Under the pieces are notes generated by a model. That model worked only from the letters and a program-made list of their open reading frames with translations. It had not been told where the DNA came from and made no database searches. A stretch of 64,000 nt of DNA from Edaphochlamys debaryana (taxonomy: Eukaryota > Chlorophyta > Chlorophyceae > Chlamydomonadales), in the NCBI GenBank assembly GCA_016858145.1, contig JAEHOE010000171.1, positions 124,001 through 188,000 of the forward strand, written 5' to 3'. Of this stretch, positions 59,210 to 64,000 are shown one piece after another. Position 1 is the stretch's first letter, and each line of letters opens with the position of its first letter. The position numbers and the translations under genes were made by a program.

Positions 59210-62200
59210 TTACAGATGCATGATGGTCTGCTTCTCCATCGTCTGCAGCTTCGCCTCATCCTCCACACACAGGCTACCGTACACAAGACCGTCCGGTAGC
59301 GCGTATGCATGACGCCTGCAGGGTGGGGCAGGGGAAAGGAGCAGAGGTTCTGGCGGCGTGCCATGCAAACCTCGGGCTAGCTGGATTACGCTAGACACGC
59401 ATTCGGGACTCACTTGTCGGCTCGGTTGGCATCATCGTACGCCGCCTGATCACTGTTGTCGGGGGAGGGTGACCGGGGTCGAGAGGTGGAGAGAGCCCAC
59501 TAACAGTGAGGAGTGTGGGAGCGGCGAGGGCCCGCCTATCGCACCTGAGCATGGTCCCCACGCGGCGCATGTACTCGAGCAGCTGCTTGGGGTTGGGCAT
59601 CACGTGCTGGTCCCGAGCACGGTGGTCCTCCGGGCCCCTCAGCGGGACCGTGTCGGGGTTGGCTAGGTGCTCCGCCTCATAGTCCGCGGGCGCGCACTGC
59701 ACACGGAGGGGAACGCATAGTTAGGGAGGCACGCGGCGGCGGCATGGGAAGGGGGCCACGTTTGTCACGGACCCTCGTATCAGAGTCCTTCGCCTTTCCT
59801 CTCCCACCCAAGCTCAGCAGGCGGCTCTGATGCGCCCGACTGCTTCTAAGCCGTAGAACTTGCCCCTCATCAGGCGACCCTCCCGGTGTCATCGCTCGAG
59901 TCTTACGTCACCTCTAGTTCCCTGCTGGCACCGCCACCAGCACCGCACCCACGCAGTGCCTGACTAGTGCTACTCACCTGCTTGGGGTCTGCTAGGTTGA
60001 GGGCGAAGAACCTAATGGCGAAGTCCATTCGTTGGAGCTGGGCCTGCATGTACCCGTTGGGCCTGGGGCACCATAGGGGGGCGACAAAGGTACAGTAACG
60101 GCCAAGGTTGACTTCTGCTTTTGCTGTGCCAAGACTACAGAAGCCTTGCCGCTCACCAACGACAGAACTTCGTCCCGAACCGGCCTGTGAGGACGCCAGC
60201 ACACCGGCATCGGGGAGGAGGGACAGTGTTCAGCCTTGCGCGTCCATCCAACGCTGTACTGCTGATATGCACCTTCCCCGGGCCTGATCATGACGTCACG
60301 CTGAGCTTACATGGCCGGATCTCTAGGAGGCCCGTGTGGCCGCCCTCCTCCTGCGTCGAGGGTTGAAGCGGACAGGCTCACAAACGTGGTGCGCCCACGC
60401 AGGCTTATCACAGGCTGTCCGTGCACCCGGAAAGCCGCGCCGGGAGGCACGGGACGCACGTGGGGCACGGGCGCGCAGGACCAGCCACGGACCCAACAGC
60501 TCCCACATAGTTGTCGTTCCCTCACGCCGCCCAGCCGCCCCGCACCATGAAAGCCGCGTTGACGGCACCTGCGAAGCAACCACAGGTAGCGGGGCACAAG
60601 GCTCAGCTCGAATCCCCCCTGTCTCTGCCTGCTGTTGCTTCCGTCCCTAGTCTTTCCGCACCAGGAGATCCCCATCCCCTGCACGCCGCCCTCCCCGCTG
60701 CTGCATGCCGCCCCGCCCGCCCGCCCCGCCCTACCCGCACGTCTGCCCCGCCCGTCATCTGCAGGCTCAAGCGGCACCCGCCCCCGCCCCACCACCTGCC
60801 CTCTTTGAATGCCCTCACTAAATGCCCGTCCGGCGTGCTCCCACCCGGAAACCCCGCCCGCCGCCCGCCGCACCCGCTCCGTGCACCGCCACTAGCAGGT
60901 GCGCCGACCGCACGGCCCCGAGGTTGGCGTAGAAGCGGGCGAGGCCGTGCAGGTCGGGCGTGTCGCCCGTGTGCAGGACCCGGCAGGCGATGGACGTGAA
61001 GCGGCCCGCCCGGAAGCCTGCGCGAGGGGCGGGGGGCGCGGCCAAGAAGTGGCCGGTGGTGGGGCGTTGATTCTGGCCCACACCCTTAACCCCGAAGCGG
61101 GGGACCCACGTAAGCCCTGGGCTCCGGGTTCCGGTCATAAGCACCCTGACCGGCCCCTGTCGCGTACCTCGCTTGTTCATCTCTGCGCACTCATCTATGA
61201 TGGCGTGCAGGTTCTTGAAGGACCGAGTGGCCCCCGAGCGGGCCTCGATGGCCACCCGGAACGTCGTGTCCTCGACCAGGGGGGGTAACGGCTGCGGGGC
61301 CGGCTGCCCGCTGCCCGCGGGGCCAAAGCCCAGCGGGTTGGTGGGCAGGAGGGGCAGCATGCGTCTGCGTGCAGGGCGGCGGGCGGGGAGGCGGCGCGGC
61401 GGTGCCGGATGTCGTGGCATGCATGGCGTTTCGTTTTAACGCGGCTCCCACGTCTCACCCAACCGCCCAGGCAAGCAAGGGCCGAGAGCCCGGTCTGACG
61501 ACCCTACCTGAGGAGCGTGCGTGCCGTCTCGACAGCGCTCTGCAAAGGAGAAGTCAGCAGTGCGGGAGGTAGGGGCCCGGAGGTAGGGGCACCTAGGGAG
61601 TGCCACGTGCATACGGTCTCACGGTGGCGTAAGGGACAAGCGCTTCATGCCGTACTCGTGCTGTGCGGCAGTCGTACCTGCGGGAAACCATAGAACTTGC
61701 AGTACGCCACCTGCGGCGGATCGGACGTGCGTGGATGAGAGGCGGATGATAATGAGGGGTGGATGGGAGGCGGATGGGAGCGAGGCGGATGGGAGGCGTC
61801 GAGCCATTTATGCGGATGGACCGCACGGGTGGCAGCCGTCGGTACGTGGCTCAACCAGTCCTCAAAAGCATCAGGCTTATGTACAGCTGGGAGCACGCGC
61901 TGATGAGTTCACTACAGCATGCTCAACACTGTTTGATGGTTGCCCGCGCATCAACCCCGCTTGCAGCACCTACCCTCTCGAAGCAGCTGACGTGCCCCTC
62001 CTCCGACCAGGGCACCGGCGAGTTGGGCCGCTGGGTTCTCGTGCTCATGTCGTCAAAGGACACGGGCGCGTAAAGGCTGTGCGGCGCAATCAGGGCGTGG
62101 TGGTAGGGGGTCATGGCCAGCCCCGAGGGCGTTGGGACGACCAGAGTCACGCGGTGGTCTGCGGGTTGGGGGGCAGGCCGTGGGGAGGCTGTGCGTGGGA

Positions 62201-63746
62201 GGCGGGGGCTCTGTGTGTCTTTCGCCCAGCCACTCATCATGTCAGGTCTGGATGCCTGAACCCACGCGCCCCGCAGCTGGATGGCCCGCACCTGCCATGC
62301 CCTTCTTGTGCAGCAACACGTCTGCCACCGAGGCCAACTGCGCTAGGACCTCGCCCATGTTGTAGGGCCTGAGGGACCAAGTAGACCAAGGGCCGCGCGC
62401 GGGGCAGGGGCGGGGGTACATACAGGAAAGCAAGCGTTCGCCGTGGCCCAACCCAAGGCATTGAGCCGCAAGAAGTCGGTGCTCCTCACCAGTCTTGGAT
62501 CATGATGACGGGTAGTGTACAATTGCTGAACACCTGCCGCGGTGGATTGCATGGTGCATGAGCGAGCGAGGCAGCAGGTAGGGGCTGCATGCTGAGACCA
62601 CCTAGGGCCCTGCCGAGCGAGGCCGGCGCGCAAGCCCAGACAGATGCCCCCGCCATACGGCAGATGTATAGACTCACGGGGTTCTGGAGACCGGGATTGG
62701 TCTCGAGACGACTGACTCTCCGCACTGGAATCCAGTAGTTGGGCTGCGGATGGATCGATCCAAGCGGTTAACAGGTTTACGCATGAGCGAGTCAGCTCTC
62801 CGACTAACCATCTCTGGCAGCGTACGGCAGCCCACGCAGCCGCCTTATCCTCGCTCGAGCGCACGGTAGGGTGGTTTTGCCTGTTGCAGATTGTTCTCCA
62901 GCCCTTCTCCAGTCCTCGGCGTCCTGGCCCTTGCAACGTGCGCGTGCATAGCTGCCCCGCCCGACCCCGAACGGTGCGCCGGGCGGCCCACACGAGCGCA
63001 GCAGTGTGCCAGGACCCACGTGACCCCCCGCCCCCCGCCCTCCGCTACCTCCGCCGGCCCCCGCCCGACTGCCCGGCCGGTCCCCCGCCCCGCATGCCTT
63101 ATTGATACGGCAGCAAGAGGCCGTATCCTTATTAACACGTATCCGTATTAGTACGGGGATTAGTAATACGTATCGGCAACCCTGAACTCCACCATACATA
63201 TCTAGCCTCCACCAACCAACACCTGTTCCTGGCTGGTACCGCAGCGCAAGCAAGCGCACCTGGTGCCCCACGAGGGCGTCGCTGTTGGAGCCGCCGCGTG
63301 TCGGGAAGTTCCTGAGGGGCTCGGAGCCCCGAATGGAGAGGTGCATGCGTGTGGATGGGCGGGAGAGGGCGCTGGGGGGTACAGTTGCTGGGACGCACGG
63401 GCACACCTGTGGCACGCTCCCCTGACGCCGGCTCTCACCATAGCCCCGACTGGGAGCGCATAGTCTTGTTTCCATAGGGGTGCAGCGGCTGGACCTCGTC
63501 GTTGAAGCCAAACACGATGTAGCCATCGTCGACGCAAACCCGCTTCAGTGTTGAGCAATCCCCCACTTCATGAGGTTCCGGGTATATGGTTTCATTGATG
63601 AAGGGAGAGGTGCATCCGCTGCAGGCCACGCCCGCGACGCAGCAGAAGACAATTAGCCACCGATGCAGTAGATGCAGAAGAGCAAGCCCTGCACTTGTCG
63701 CGGCGCCGGTATCCTTGTATGGTCTGGCAAGTCCCTGAAGCGCCAT
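59210..63746 (-). CDS. GT61 (DUF563) glycosyltransferase, tandem paralog B
   Basis: Seventeen minus-strand exons: 63746-63439, 63311-63260, 62743-62678, 62533-62490, 62368-62292, 62158-61974, 61710-61678, 61539-61508, 61364-61168, 61017-60874, 60568-60546, 60350-60311, 60184-60157, 60062-59978, 59696-59545, 59452-59414, 59315-59210 (536 aa). The N-terminus has a hydrophobic anchor (WLIVFCCVAGVA, residues about 30-41), then TSPFINETIYPEP and DDGYIVFGFNDEVQPLHPYG. The catalytic part matches paralog A: CTLPVIMIQDWPYNMGEVL, HVSCFERVAYCKFYGFPQ, HTGDTPDLHGLARFYANLG, HLLVAVHGAG continued by AVNAAFM from a 23-nt micro-exon, GGHTGLLEIRPCRFG, WPNGYMQAQLQR. Golgi-type glycosyltransferase with unknown substrate. 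Intron 2 is 516 nt, against 171 nt in A, and contains an AT-rich island. Introns and ends differ from A far more than exons. Confidence 0.88.
61724..61798. repeat. Imperfect GGCGGATGGGA minisatellite
   Basis: Variants of GAGGCGGATGGGAG repeat several times in the intron between exons 6 and 7 of GT61-B. The corresponding intron of paralog A has only single GCGGATGGG occurrences. Confidence 0.7.
63097..63180. repeat. AT-rich island with inverted repeats in GT61-B intron 2
   Basis: Sharp drop in GC content inside an otherwise very GC-rich intron. ATACGG/CCGTAT and ACGTATC words recur in both orientations (GATACGG, CCGTATCC, ACGTATCCGTATTAGTAC, TAGTAATACGTATCGG). This resembles the end or remnant of a small non-autonomous element. 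Paralog A lacks it. Confidence 0.6.
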
Positions 63747-64000
63747 GCCTGCGGGACGGCGTTGTTGTGCGTGCGTAGTCTGGAATTTGGTTAGGCTGTC
63801 TGGCTAGTCTGGCGGGATTGAGTCAATCACTTCCAGGCCGTCCAGACGAGCAGCCCGCCGGCCCGGGTTACGCCTTTTTCTTTCAGGCCAGAAGATAAAG
63901 GAGTTTTTGTGAGGGCGGGTCCAGGTGGCGGGTGCAGCAGAGCGTAGCTATCGAGTGGGCGGGCGGGCGGGCTGGTGTTGCAATCGACTGTATGTCGCTA
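63747..64000. other. Upstream region of GT61-B
   Basis: Presumed promoter/5' UTR of GT61-B up to the window edge. It contains an A/T-richer patch (about 63870-63910) and a GGGC-rich run (about 63956-63972). No element was recognised. Confidence 0.4.

Noticed and set aside
1..64000. CRISPR arrays, bacterial operons, rRNA/tRNA genes, complete transposons
   Set aside because: None of the expected repeat-spacer pattern, ribosome-binding spacing, conserved RNA segments, or transposase/reverse-transcriptase motifs were seen on either strand.

Overview
This is nuclear DNA of a green alga, most likely a volvocine or Chlamydomonas-type chlorophyte. It is GC-rich, its genes are split into many short exons by short GT-AG (sometimes GC-AG) introns, TGTAA poly(A)-type signals follow several stop codons, and the products are plant/algal types: a four-MA3-domain MRF protein, a DSP-gelsolin MKP1-type phosphatase, a complex I gamma-carbonic anhydrase, a RAP-like organellar protein and a CBM20 starch-binding protein. 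No prokaryotic operon, CRISPR array, rRNA, tRNA or complete transposon was seen. All gene models were built by eye from splice sites, reading phase and family motifs. Fifteen protein-coding genes are modelled, with about 143 introns.

Layout. 76-5728 (+): 3' portion of an N-terminal-motor kinesin. 7483-8445 (+): small C2H2 zinc-finger protein. 10028-13033 (+): MKP1-type MAP kinase phosphatase. 14428-16988 (+): MFS transporter with a long low-complexity N-terminus. 18641-25049 (-): MRF-type translation regulator, sharing a 301-bp divergent promoter with 25351-27507 (+), the gamma-carbonic anhydrase. 28375-30475 (+): GT92/DUF23 glycosyltransferase whose first intron holds a duplicate of the gamma-CA promoter and start codon. 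31693-35745 (+): unrecognised 732-aa protein with a possible mS35-like C-terminus. 36140-39763 (+): plastid-targeted CBM20 coiled-coil protein. 40669-44370 (-): helical-repeat protein with a RAP-like C-terminus. 45468-48265 (+): LWD1/TTG1/DCAF7-type WD40 protein. 49217-51843 (+): DNAJB12-type ER membrane Hsp40. 53178-53649 (-): Sec61 gamma. 54945-58910 and 59210-63746 (-): tandem GT61 glycosyltransferase paralogs with near-identical exon architecture.

Functionally this is ordinary euchromatin with unrelated housekeeping genes, with some thematic overlap: three Golgi/secretory-type glycosyltransferases, two ER-membrane proteins (Sec61 gamma and DNAJB12-like) next to each other, and organelle-linked genes (gamma-CA, CBM20, RAP-like). 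The most notable structures are the promoter/start-codon duplication nested in the GT92 intron, the 15 of 17 exons of equal length in the GT61 pair including a 23-nt micro-exon in the HGAG motif, and the frequency of GC-AG introns.
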